From: an uncultured Bacteroidota bacterium
Lineage (GTDB): Bacteria; Bacteroidota; Bacteroidia; B-17B0; Aurantibacillaceae
Length of the DNA: 5,554 nt
NCBI GenBank assembly: GCA_903923915.1
Contig: CAIXZI010000536.1
Location: forward strand, 1-5,554
Reading direction: 5' to 3'
Part shown: positions 1-5,554 of the stretch, in pieces
Position numbering within the stretch: position 1 is the first letter of the stretch
Layout: the number at the start of each line of letters is the position of its first letter
The notes under the pieces: model-generated
What the model saw: only the letters and a program-made list of their open reading frames with translations
Database searches by the model: none
What the model was told of the DNA's origin: nothing
Made by a program: the position numbers and the translations under genes

Positions 1-1
1 A

Positions 2-31
2 GTGCAGTATATGCGTAAATAATTCTACCAT
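2..31 (-). CDS. Possible start of a further operon gene, cut by the left edge
   Basis: An ATG on the minus strand at 31-29 opens a frame of ten codons (MVELFTHILH) that runs off the window with no stop. It begins 20 nt after the rhodanese stop codon, on the same strand. I see no terminator or -7 promoter box in that gap, so it would fit as a fourth gene of the operon. It is the only minus-strand ATG in the first 51 bases. Ten residues do not allow a family assignment, and a chance ATG in AT-rich DNA is a real alternative. Confidence 0.3.
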   Translation of the reverse strand, partial: MVELFTHILH

Positions 32-51
32 AAAATATTTTTAAAATTGTT

Positions 52-369
52 TTAGTATTTAGAAAGAGAAGTATCTATTTCATCTGCCCAAGCAAGAATA
101 CCACCTTTTAAATTATACAGATTTTTATAGCCATGGGCTTGATCTAACATTTGTATAATAGAAGCAGAACGTTTGCCGCTGCGACAATGCACAACTACTT
201 TTTTGTCTTTACTTATTTTTTCAACGTTATCGGCTACCTCGCCCATTGGTATTAGCTCTCCGCCAATAGTGCAAATATCGTTTTCATATTCTTCTCTTAC
301 ATCAATCAATTGGAAATCTTCTTTAGCATCCATCATTGATTTTAATTGTTGTACTGTTATTTCTTGCAT
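52..369 (-). CDS. Single-domain rhodanese-like sulfurtransferase
   Basis: This 105-residue protein is a stand-alone rhodanese domain of the usual length for the GlpE/PspE-like class. Seen directly: the N-terminal 'LIDVREEYE' strand and loop (about 21-29), the active-site loop HCRSGKRSA with the candidate catalytic cysteine at residue 62, and the C-terminal GGILAW motif (89-94). Members carry sulfane sulfur as a cysteine persulfide and pass it from donors such as thiosulfate to acceptors such as thiols, cyanide or a partner protein. The six-residue CRSGKR loop fits sulfur rather than arsenate or phosphate chemistry. There is no signal peptide or membrane segment, so it is probably cytoplasmic. 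It starts 12 nt after the stop of the ComA-family gene and is probably cotranscribed with it. The cognate donor and acceptor cannot be read from the sequence. The start ATG has no Shine-Dalgarno but is the first in frame and gives the complete domain. Confidence 0.93.
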   Translation of the reverse strand: MQEITVQQLKSMMDAKEDFQLIDVREEYENDICTIGGELIPMGEVADNVEKISKDKKVVVHCRSGKRSASIIQMLDQAHGYKNLYNLKGGILAWADEIDTSLSKY

Positions 370-381
370 AAATTTATTTTG

Positions 382-1179
382 TTATTCTGCTTTTTGCATA
401 TTTTTTTCTCTGATATCATCAGGTAAGTAAGAAAAGAAAGTATCTCCACGAAGCCCAATGCGTAAGGTTTCTAAAGGAATAATATCATCCGGACCAATGT
501 TACCTAAGTTTACATTTGCACCCATTAGTTTAATAAAATATACTTGTTGCGATTTTTGTGGAGTTTCCCAAATGATAGATTCTTTAGGAATTTTAGAAAT
601 GATTTTATTGATTAACATAACGTGCGCGCCGCCATTGCGATGGAAAATGCCCACCGTTCCGCTTTCGCGAGCTTCTGCAATTACTTTCCAAGAACCGGCA
701 TCTAGCTCGGCTTTCATCATCTTAACCCATTTTTGCGGATGGATAATAATACCTTCTTCTTTAGAACCAACCTCGGATAAAACAGTAACGTGTTTAGCCA
801 GTTGATTAATGTATTCACATTTTTTATCGTGCGCTAATTCGATTGAGCCATCAGATACTTCGGCCATCTCAAGCTTTAAAGATTCTATATGACGAATGTA
901 ATCTTCAAATTTATTTCTAACAATAAATGCTTCCAACAAAGTGCCGCCTAAGTATGTTTTTATGCCCGCTTGTTTGTATAGCGTAATTTTTTCTTTTATG
1001 TTTTTTGAAACGACTGAGGTACCAAAACCAAGTTTAACTACATCTGTGTATTCTCCTCCAGCTTCAATAAAATCTTCTGCTTGTCGTAGTGATAAGCCTT
1101 TGTCCATCACCATAGTAAAACCGCTGTTACGAGGTTTTTCGGTACGGGTTGGCATGTGAGGCAATGTAATATTCATCAT
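382..1179 (-). CDS. Phosphosulfolactate synthase (ComA) family protein
   Basis: This 265-residue protein carries the characteristic motifs of the ComA family of beta/alpha barrels along its whole length: KLGFGTS (49-55), YLGGTLLE (76-83), EVSDGSIEL (107-115), VLSEVGSK (133-140), EARESG (169-174), TPQKSQQVYFI (206-216), GANVNLGNI (220-228) and LETLRIGLRGDT (236-247). In methanogens ComA adds sulfite to phosphoenolpyruvate to make (2R)-phospho-3-sulfolactate, the first step of one coenzyme M route. Homologues occur in Bacillus (sulfolactate of spores), in plants (HSA32, heat tolerance) and widely in bacteria that make no coenzyme M, so the substrate here is not certain. No comB or comC homologue is visible in the window. 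The gene starts 5 nt after the TPR gene stop, and the rhodanese follows after 12 nt. The second codon is also ATG (1176-1174), so the true start could be one residue later. There is no signal peptide, so the protein is probably cytoplasmic. The family is confident; the exact reaction is not. Confidence 0.9.
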   Translation of the reverse strand: MMNITLPHMPTRTEKPRNSGFTMVMDKGLSLRQAEDFIEAGGEYTDVVKLGFGTSVVSKNIKEKITLYKQAGIKTYLGGTLLEAFIVRNKFEDYIRHIESLKLEMAEVSDGSIELAHDKKCEYINQLAKHVTVLSEVGSKEEGIIIHPQKWVKMMKAELDAGSWKVIAEARESGTVGIFHRNGGAHVMLINKIISKIPKESIIWETPQKSQQVYFIKLMGANVNLGNIGPDDIIPLETLRIGLRGDTFFSYLPDDIREKNMQKAE

Positions 1180-1184
1180 AAAAA

Positions 1185-2600
1185 TTAAGGCTTTTTAAAA
1201 GTGTCTATAGCATTTAAAATTGTTTGGTTTTCTTTTAGCGCAGGCGCATATTCAAACAACTCATTGTGTTTATCGTAATCTAAAGTAAGTGCGTTTTGTA
1301 ATTCGCCAAGTGCTTCTTGTTTTTTTCCTGCGGCAATTAACATAGCGCTTAAACGATAATGAAGTTCTGCCACATCCGGAAATAATTTTAAACCTTCCTG
1401 CAACATGGCAATTCCCTGCTCCGCATAATCGGCCTCCAACAATAAATCGGCGTAGTCTAACCAAATATCCCATTCGTCATATTGTAACTCAATTACTTTG
1501 GCATAAGCCTCTGCAGCCTCTTCAAAAAAACCAAGTTTACGTTGTATATCTCCAAAAATATACCAGGTTTCAGCATCTTTTGGATTTAATTCAATGGCTT
1601 TTTTAACGTAATGAATTCCTTCTGTTAATCTGTTTTGATAATCTAATATTACACCAATTGCTAACCAAGAATCAGCAAAGCCGGGATTTTTTTTGATACA
1701 CTTGTTGTAAAATAAAAGTGCTGTGTCGTAATCATTTAACTGCTCGTAACACTCACCAATATAATAATATGCAATTGGGTCCGGTTCTTCGTGATCAAAG
1801 GTTTCTTTATAAACATCAATCGCTTCATTAAATCTGTTCAATCCTGCCAAGGCGTTTGCTTTATTGAAATAAGCCGATGCAAATTTTTCATTGATGGCCA
1901 AAGCATAATCGTATGCTTCCAAAGCAATATCATGCTTGTTAAGTTTGCTGTAACACAAACCAACATTAAACCATGCAAAATGATTGTACGGATTTTTATC
2001 AATTAATGTTTTGTAAAATGCAGCACCTTCTTCTAACTGGGCAGCAGCATCAAAGGCAATAAACAATTCGCTTAATGCATAATCGTTTTCAGGATTGTGA
2101 AGCACTGCTTTCTTTAAATAATAAATAGCATCTAAAAATTTATCCTGACTTAAAAATTCAACTCCCAAAGCAATCATTACTTCATCAGGTTGTTCGGTAT
2201 AATTAAGCGCGGTTTTATAATTTTCAATAGCTTGCTCACTTAAACCCATCTGACTATAAATATAACCTCGCGTAGTATAAATATCGGGGTTAGAAGGCTC
2301 CATCAACTCTACATCATTTAAAAGCTTTAAAGCTTCTTGTGTGTTTTGATTGTAAGCTAAAAACTGAGCGCGCGCAATTTTAAAATCAGCCACAAATGGG
2401 TATCTATCTAAAGCAAAATCAATTGCTTTTTTAAGATTAACTGGGTTTCCGGCATTAAAATAATATTCTATAATTTCTTCCAGTTGGTCAGATTCAAAAT
2501 AATACATATCGTTTTGCTCAAGCATTTCTTCAAATCGCTTAATCAAATCAAGTATGTTATTTTCGTCTGAAGAGCCTTCCGGAAAATTGTCTTTGTCCAT
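1185..2600 (-). CDS. Tetratricopeptide-repeat protein, about ten TPR units
   Basis: The protein has 471 residues and, from about residue 70 on, is built almost entirely of 34-residue helix-turn-helix TPR units. Repeats are visible near 105-138, 139-170, 173-204, 207-240, 241-270, 275-306, 309-340, 343-374, 377-408 and 411-440. They show recurrent features such as A-x-x-x-Y-x-x-A-L and turn motifs ending in NP (for example LNPKDAETWYIFG at 338-350). The first 60 residues are acidic and helical (IKRFEEMLEQN). No signal peptide, membrane segment or catalytic domain is seen, so it is probably a cytoplasmic protein-protein scaffold; the partners are unknown. It is the first gene of the leftward operon, with a -7 box about 60 nt upstream and an SD-like AAAGGA just before the ATG. 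The 5 nt gap to the ComA-family gene implies coexpression. An in-frame downstream start is unlikely because it would discard the acidic leader and the SD-like site. Confidence 0.93.
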   Translation of the reverse strand: MDKDNFPEGSSDENNILDLIKRFEEMLEQNDMYYFESDQLEEIIEYYFNAGNPVNLKKAIDFALDRYPFVADFKIARAQFLAYNQNTQEALKLLNDVELMEPSNPDIYTTRGYIYSQMGLSEQAIENYKTALNYTEQPDEVMIALGVEFLSQDKFLDAIYYLKKAVLHNPENDYALSELFIAFDAAAQLEEGAAFYKTLIDKNPYNHFAWFNVGLCYSKLNKHDIALEAYDYALAINEKFASAYFNKANALAGLNRFNEAIDVYKETFDHEEPDPIAYYYIGECYEQLNDYDTALLFYNKCIKKNPGFADSWLAIGVILDYQNRLTEGIHYVKKAIELNPKDAETWYIFGDIQRKLGFFEEAAEAYAKVIELQYDEWDIWLDYADLLLEADYAEQGIAMLQEGLKLFPDVAELHYRLSAMLIAAGKKQEALGELQNALTLDYDKHNELFEYAPALKENQTILNAIDTFKKP

Positions 2601-2605
2601 TAAAA

Positions 2606-2611
2606 TCCTTT
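2606..2611 (-). promoter_or_regulatory. Shine-Dalgarno-like site for the TPR gene
   Basis: On the minus strand AAAGGA is followed by TTTTA and then the ATG at 2600, an almost textbook spacing of 5 nt. None of the other starts in the window has such a purine-rich site; they have A/T-rich leaders, as is usual in Bacteroidota, where Shine-Dalgarno pairing is largely unused. It supports 2600 as the true start. A chance match in AT-rich DNA is possible. Confidence 0.45.
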
Positions 2612-2661
2612 CTATGCTTTAAAACAGCACCTATCTAAAGATACTCATTTTTAGCGTTATA

Positions 2662-2669
2662 CAAAAGTA
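2662..2669 (-). promoter_or_regulatory. Bacteroidota -7 promoter box for the TPR-comA-rhodanese operon
   Basis: Read on the minus strand this is TACTTTTG, a full match to the Bacteroidota sigma-ABfr -7 consensus TAnnTTTG. Transcription would start a few bases downstream, giving a leader of roughly 55 nt before the TPR ATG at 2600. No convincing TTG-type -33 element is seen 17-23 nt further upstream, so the assignment rests on the -7 box and its position in the divergent intergenic region. Confidence 0.55.
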
Positions 2670-2757
2670 TCTGTTTTTGATTTGGTACACCTCTTTTTTT
2701 TAAACATATATTGTTGTATGTGTTAAGAAATAAAAAATGTTATCTGTTAAGTATGCT

Positions 2758-2765
2758 TAATTTTG
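2758..2765 (+). promoter_or_regulatory. Bacteroidota -7 promoter box for glmM
   Basis: TAATTTTG followed by CA matches TAnnTTTG and lies 22 nt before the glmM ATG. This gives a very short leader of about 15 nt, A/T-rich and without a Shine-Dalgarno. A -33 TTG is not evident at the usual distance. It sits back to back with the minus-strand box at 2662-2669, so the 187 nt between the TPR and glmM genes form a divergent promoter region. I see no other structure in it beyond A/T-rich tracts. Confidence 0.6.
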
Positions 2766-2787
2766 CAGAAATAACTTTTATATACCA

Positions 2788-4191
2788 ATGACATTAATTA
2801 AATCTATTTCGGGCATACGTGGAACTATTGGGGGGATTGCAGGAGAAGGACTTACACCGCCAGATGTAGTTAAATATGTATCTGCTTACGGCACTTGGAT
2901 AAAACAACAAAACAAGGAAAATGTTTCTGTTATTATTGGCAGAGATGCGCGTTTATCTGGGGATATGGTTAATCAGCTAGCTGTTTCAACTTTATCTGCT
3001 TTAGGCATTAATTGCATTGATATTGGTTTATCAACCACACCAACCGTTGAAGTGGCAGTAACTGAGCTTAAAGCGCAAGGTGGTATTATTATTACCGCAA
3101 GTCATAACCCTAAGCAATGGAACGCCTTAAAACTATTAAATGCCAAAGGCGAATTTGTTAGCGAAGCGGATGGTGCCAAAATACTGGCCATTGCCGAAGA
3201 AGCTAATTTTAGTTATGCTGATGTAAATCATTTAGGTAAAATAACCAAGCGTGATGATCTTTTAAAACTTCATATAGATAAAATTTTAAAACTGCCTTAT
3301 GTAGATGTAAAAGCCATTAAAGCAAAGAAATTTGTTATTGCTTTAGATGCTATCAATTCAAGTGGAGGCTTTGCTGTGCCTATGTTGTTGGAGGCTTTGG
3401 GTGTTACTGAAATTGTAAAAATTCATTGTGAACCCGACGGGCAATTTGCTCATAACCCCGAACCATTACCCGAAAATTTACGCGATTTAGCAAAAGCTGT
3501 TATAAAAGGTAAAGCGCATTTAGGTATTTCCGTAGATCCTGATGTTGATCGTTTGGCGCTGGTTTGCGAAGACGGAGAAATGTTTGGCGAAGAATATACC
3601 TTAGTTGCTTGTGCAGATTATGTTTTACAATACCATAAAAAAGCAAACACAGTTTCTAATCTTTCTTCAACACGTGCATTGCGTGACGTTACCGAAAAAG
3701 CAGGCGGAAAATACGCCGCATCTGCTGTTGGCGAAGTAAACGTAGTTACTTTAATGAAAGAATCTAAAGCAGTTATTGGAGGTGAAGGAAATGGAGGAAT
3801 TATTTTACCGGAGCTTCATTACGGACGAGATGCGTTAGTTGGTATTGCTTTATTTTTAAGTCATTTGGCTAAGTTTGGTAAATCTACTTCGTTGTTGCGC
3901 AGCAGCTACCCTGATTATCATATTTCTAAAAATAAAATAGAACTTACCCCCGAAATTGATGTGGATTTTATACTTCAAAAAATAAAAGAAAAGTATAAAA
4001 AACAACCTGTTAATGTCGTTGATGGCGTAAAGATAGAATTTGATAAAGAGTGGGTTCACTTACGTAAATCAAATACAGAGCCTATTATCCGAATTTATTC
4101 AGAAAGCGCGAGTATGTCAACGGCAGATAATTTGGCAAAGAAAATAATTCAGGATATAAAAGAAGTAATTAAAGAAAGTCAAGTGGCTTAA
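2788..4191 (+). CDS. glmM: Phosphoglucosamine mutase (archaeal/Bacteroidota-type phosphohexomutase)
   Basis: This 467-residue protein is a complete alpha-D-phosphohexomutase. In order: an N-terminal SISGIRGTIGG motif (6-16); the phosphoserine loop TASHNP with the candidate catalytic Ser at 105; the Mg-binding loop DPDVDR (250-255, Asp 250, 252 and 254); the sugar-recognition loop GEGNGG (332-337); and the C-terminal phosphate-binding loop RKSNTEP (426-432). Its likely reaction is glucosamine-6-phosphate to glucosamine-1-phosphate, through a 1,6-bisphosphate intermediate, feeding UDP-GlcNAc for peptidoglycan and lipopolysaccharide. DPDVDR in place of the DGDGDR usual in Escherichia coli-type GlmM, and RKSNTEP in place of RPSGTEP, place it with the archaeal-type GlmM branch common in Bacteroidota. 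Phosphomannomutase or phosphoglucomutase activity cannot be excluded from sequence alone. The ATG at 2788 follows a -7 box by 22 nt and gives the full N-terminal motif. The gene is probably monocistronic, because a GC-rich element and a new promoter follow. Confidence 0.88.
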   Translation: MTLIKSISGIRGTIGGIAGEGLTPPDVVKYVSAYGTWIKQQNKENVSVIIGRDARLSGDMVNQLAVSTLSALGINCIDIGLSTTPTVEVAVTELKAQGGIIITASHNPKQWNALKLLNAKGEFVSEADGAKILAIAEEANFSYADVNHLGKITKRDDLLKLHIDKILKLPYVDVKAIKAKKFVIALDAINSSGGFAVPMLLEALGVTEIVKIHCEPDGQFAHNPEPLPENLRDLAKAVIKGKAHLGISVDPDVDRLALVCEDGEMFGEEYTLVACADYVLQYHKKANTVSNLSSTRALRDVTEKAGGKYAASAVGEVNVVTLMKESKAVIGGEGNGGIILPELHYGRDALVGIALFLSHLAKFGKSTSLLRSSYPDYHISKNKIELTPEIDVDFILQKIKEKYKKQPVNVVDGVKIEFDKEWVHLRKSNTEPIIRIYSESASMSTADNLAKKIIQDIKEVIKESQVA

Positions 4192-4310
4192 TTGGGCGTT
4201 CCGGCGCATTGCCTTACTAAGCTTATCAAAGTATCATGTCGCCGGCGGGCTTTACGCTACAAATCCTCGGCAATTACGCCTGTGGGTTTTTCGCTTCAAT
4301 CCCTAACGCA
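4192..4310. repeat. GC-rich, internally repeated intergenic element, probably a dispersed Bacteroidota repeat
   Basis: Starting directly after the glmM stop, this stretch is about 51% G+C by hand count, clearly richer than the A/T-rich genes around it. It contains an imperfect direct repeat: 4247-4267 and 4284-4304 agree at 16 of 21 positions (GGGyTTTwCGCTwCAA core). It also has two mutually exclusive stems: CCGGCG 4201-4206 with CGCCGG 4240-4245, and GGCGCATTGCC 4203-4213 with GGCAATTACGCC 4269-4280 (ten pairs around a small bulge). The ends carry GCGTT (4196-4200) and AACGC (4305-4309) as short inverted termini. From memory, its GGGCGTT start and TCCCTAACGC end resemble short intergenic repeats scattered through many Bacteroidota genomes. 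No long ORF is present. It may also help end glmM transcription. Copy number cannot be judged from one window. Confidence 0.6.
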
Positions 4311-4330
4311 TCCACCTAAATAAAAACCAC

Positions 4331-4338
4331 TATATTTG
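4331..4338 (+). promoter_or_regulatory. Bacteroidota -7 promoter box for ndk
   Basis: TATATTTG followed by CA is a full TAnnTTTG match, 18 nt before the ATG at 4357. Transcription would begin around 4345, leaving an A-rich leader of about 12 nt without a Shine-Dalgarno. The in-frame TTG at 4336 is part of this box and is therefore not the translation start. No clear -33 TTG is seen upstream, where the GC-rich element ends. Confidence 0.65.
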
Positions 4339-4356
4339 CAGCCCAAAAACAAAAAT

Positions 4357-4776
4357 ATGACAACAAACATAACTTTTACCATGCTAAAACCAGATGCGGT
4401 TGAAGCTAACAACATCGGACCTATCTTAGCAATGATAAATAAAGCCGGTTTTACCATTAAAGCCATGAAATACCTGCGTTTAAGCAAAGAGCAAGCAGGT
4501 AATTTTTATGCCGTACATAAAGAACGCCCTTTTTATGGCGAATTAGTAGATTATATGAGCAGCGGTCCTATTGTTGCTGCAGTTTTGCAAAAAAATAACG
4601 CTGTAGCAGATTTTCGTACGCTAATTGGCGCAACAGATCCAACTAAGGCAGACGAAGGCACTATTCGTAAATTATTTGCTAAAAGTATTGCTGCAAATGC
4701 CGTACACGGTAGCGATAGCGATGAAAACGCAGCTAACGAAGCAAACTTTTTCTTTTCAGGTTTAGAAAGATTTTAA
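4357..4776 (+). CDS. ndk: Nucleoside diphosphate kinase
   Basis: From the ATG at 4357 the product has 139 residues, the normal size of bacterial Ndk. It moves the gamma-phosphate of ATP to other NDPs and dNDPs through a phosphohistidine, balancing nucleotide pools in the cytoplasm. Seen directly: TMLKPDAV with the conserved Lys at 11; [10 protein letters not shown] (51-60); [10 protein letters not shown] with Arg 87 and Thr 93; EGTIRKLF with Arg 104; and the signature NAVHGSDS with the catalytic His at 117, followed by the ENAANE helix. All expected active-site residues are present. A longer frame from TTG at 4336 exists, but that codon lies inside the -7 promoter box and would add a non-homologous leader. 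The gene stands alone, with its own promoter and a strong terminator 24 nt after the stop. Confidence 0.97.
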   Translation: MTTNITFTMLKPDAVEANNIGPILAMINKAGFTIKAMKYLRLSKEQAGNFYAVHKERPFYGELVDYMSSGPIVAAVLQKNNAVADFRTLIGATDPTKADEGTIRKLFAKSIAANAVHGSDSDENAANEANFFFSGLERF

Positions 4777-4800
4777 TAAATCTTAATACAATGTTTATCC

Positions 4801-4836
4801 AAATCCCTGCGCTTTTCGGTGCAGGGATTTTTATTT
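4801..4836 (+). terminator. Rho-independent terminator of ndk
   Basis: AAATCCCTGC (4801-4810) and GCAGGGATTT (4821-4830) are a perfect 10-bp inverted repeat. A G-T and a C-G pair inside extend it to 12 pairs around a TTTTCG loop. A T-rich run (TTATTT) follows on the plus strand. It lies 24 nt after the ndk stop. The other strand lacks a T-tract after the stem, so it appears to act in one direction. Confidence 0.92.
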
Positions 4837-4858
4837 AATACATATTTAAACTCTTTGC

Positions 4859-4866
4859 TATTTTTG
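4859..4866 (+). promoter_or_regulatory. Bacteroidota -7 promoter box for the reductase gene
   Basis: TATTTTTG followed by CA matches TAnnTTTG and lies 17 nt before the ATG at 4884, with an ndk terminator just upstream. The implied leader is only about 10 nt and has no Shine-Dalgarno. No -33 TTG is visible at the standard distance. The position matches the ndk and glmM promoters, which supports it. Confidence 0.6.
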
Positions 4867-4883
4867 CATACTTATTTAAACCT

Positions 4884-5554
4884 ATGGCAAAATTTTATCA
4901 GTTAAAAGTTAGTGACGTTCGTAGAGAAACCCCCGATGCGGTTTCTGTGGCATTTGAAGTACCTATGCAGCTTGCAGTGGAGTATCAATACAAACAAGGG
5001 CAATACCTTACCTTAAAATTAAAGCATAATGGCGAAGAAATCCGCCGTTCGTATAGCGTTTGCACCAGTCCATTTGCCGAAAAAGAATTGCGAATTGCCA
5101 TTAAAGAAGTAAAAGATGGCAGAGCATCTACATATATCAATCGTCATTTAAAAGCCGGCGAAATGATTGAAGTAATGACTCCTATGGGAAATTTCCATTC
5201 TCCCTTATCAGGTGCTAACAAAAAAAATTATGTATTGTTTGCAGGCGGCAGCGGTATTACACCTATGATGAGTATTTTAAAAAGTGTTTTGTATATCGAA
5301 AAACAAAGCACCATTACACTTATCTATGCAAATAGAAACGAAGAAAGCACCATTTTTAAAAATGAGATAGAAAAAATTGTTGCCGATAATAAAGATAGGG
5401 TAAAAGTTGTTTTTGTGTATGATGCTCCAAAACAGCCATTGGCAGAGCTTTATACAGGCATATTAACTCCATCAAAAGTAAAAGCAATTATTGAAAATCA
5501 TGTTGGGCTAAATTTAAACAACGATTTTTTTGTTTGCGGTCCGGGCCCAATGAT
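4884..5554 (+). CDS. FAD/NAD(P)H flavoprotein reductase, ferredoxin-reductase/PaaE type, truncated by the window edge
   Basis: An uninterrupted frame of 223 codons starts at ATG 4884 (MAKFYQLKVSDV) and runs off the right edge without a stop. The FAD-binding barrel occupies about residues 1-108: GQYLTL (39-44), the flavin-binding RRSYSVCTSP (54-63), the DGRASTYIN helix start (78-86) and the PMGNF turn (100-104). The NAD(P)-binding domain follows: LFAGGSGITPMMS (118-130), YANRNEES (148-155) and CGPGPM at the edge (218-223). It should pass electrons from NAD(P)H through FAD to a partner. PaaE/PaaK-like and HCP-reductase-like members add a C-terminal plant-type 2Fe-2S ferredoxin domain; whether one follows here is outside the window. 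The bilobed fold and RxYS motif are clear, but partner and pathway are not; no oxygenase genes are visible. It has its own promoter after the ndk terminator. Confidence 0.9.
   Translation, partial: MAKFYQLKVSDVRRETPDAVSVAFEVPMQLAVEYQYKQGQYLTLKLKHNGEEIRRSYSVCTSPFAEKELRIAIKEVKDGRASTYINRHLKAGEMIEVMTPMGNFHSPLSGANKKNYVLFAGGSGITPMMSILKSVLYIEKQSTITLIYANRNEESTIFKNEIEKIVADNKDRVKVVFVYDAPKQPLAELYTGILTPSKVKAIIENHVGLNLNNDFFVCGPGPM

Noticed and set aside
1..51. Possible terminator after the rhodanese gene
   Set aside because: Only A/T-rich sequence is present. I found no stem with G-C pairs followed by a T-tract on the minus strand, so the operon may continue to the left.
458..805. Plus-strand open frame of 115 codons within the ComA-family gene
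   Set aside because: It lies antisense to a well-conserved gene, its product shows no recognisable motif, and it has no promoter box or leader of its own.
1270..1473. Minus-strand open frame of 67 codons overlapping the TPR gene in another frame
   Set aside because: The TPR frame carries clear repeats through this stretch; the alternative product is a low-complexity, Arg/Gly-rich shadow.
1185..2600. Repeated DNA in the TPR gene as a tandem repeat or CRISPR-like array
   Set aside because: The periodicity is at the protein level, with 34-residue TPR units. The nucleotide units are strongly diverged and no identical repeats or spacers are seen.
2700..2725. Imperfect A/T hairpin around CATATA and TGTATG as an operator or attenuator
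   Set aside because: Pairing is weak, A/T only and interrupted; such matches are expected by chance in this composition.
3856..4059. Minus-strand open frame opposite the C-terminal part of glmM
   Set aside because: It is rich in Phe, Ile and Tyr, as expected from antisense reading of Lys/Asn/Glu codons in AT-rich coding DNA, and it covers the conserved glmM frame.
4192..4310. GC-rich stretch as a tRNA, riboswitch or small protein gene
   Set aside because: There is no cloverleaf with a T-loop GGTTCGA-like motif, no known riboswitch core that I recognise, and no open frame of useful length. The repeat structure fits an intergenic element better.
4296..4487. Minus-strand open frame across the ndk promoter and 5' end
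   Set aside because: It is antisense to the ndk start and promoter. Its hydrophobic look comes from reading Ndk codons backwards, and no promoter box supports it.

Overview
The window looks like chromosomal DNA from an AT-rich member of the Bacteroidota. Three observations support this. First, TAnnTTTG-type -7 promoter boxes lie just upstream of four transcription units. Second, most starts lack a Shine-Dalgarno sequence and have short A/T-rich leaders. Third, the protein sequences have a Bacteroidota character, for example GlmM with DPDVDR and RKSNTEP motifs and Ndk with ADEGTIRK. The genus cannot be named from this alone.

Left half, minus strand: a compact operon is read right to left from a promoter near 2662-2669. 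It encodes a TPR-repeat protein (2600-1185), a ComA/phosphosulfolactate-synthase-family protein (1179-382) and a single-domain rhodanese (369-52). The gaps are only 5 and 12 nt. A further minus-strand reading frame may begin at 31 and leave the window on the left. The ComA-family protein and the rhodanese suggest a sulfur-related theme, but this is inferred from families and position only.

Centre: 2601-2787 is a divergent promoter region with back-to-back -7 boxes. It drives the operon leftwards and a phosphohexomutase, most likely phosphoglucosamine mutase (GlmM, 2788-4191), rightwards. GlmM would supply glucosamine-1-phosphate for UDP-GlcNAc and cell-envelope synthesis.

Right half, plus strand: about 120 nt of GC-rich, internally repeated, foldable DNA (4192-4310) begins immediately after the glmM stop and resembles a dispersed intergenic repeat. 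It is followed by a promoter and ndk (nucleoside diphosphate kinase, 4357-4776), a strong Rho-independent terminator (4801-4836), another promoter, and the N-terminal 223 codons of an FAD/NAD(P)H flavoprotein reductase (4884 to the window edge) of the ferredoxin-reductase/PaaE type.

Most of the window is core housekeeping DNA. I see no phage, transposase, CRISPR, defence or toxin-antitoxin system. The points most worth a second look are the GC-rich element at 4192-4310 and the unknown physiological role of the ComA homologue in its TPR/rhodanese operon.
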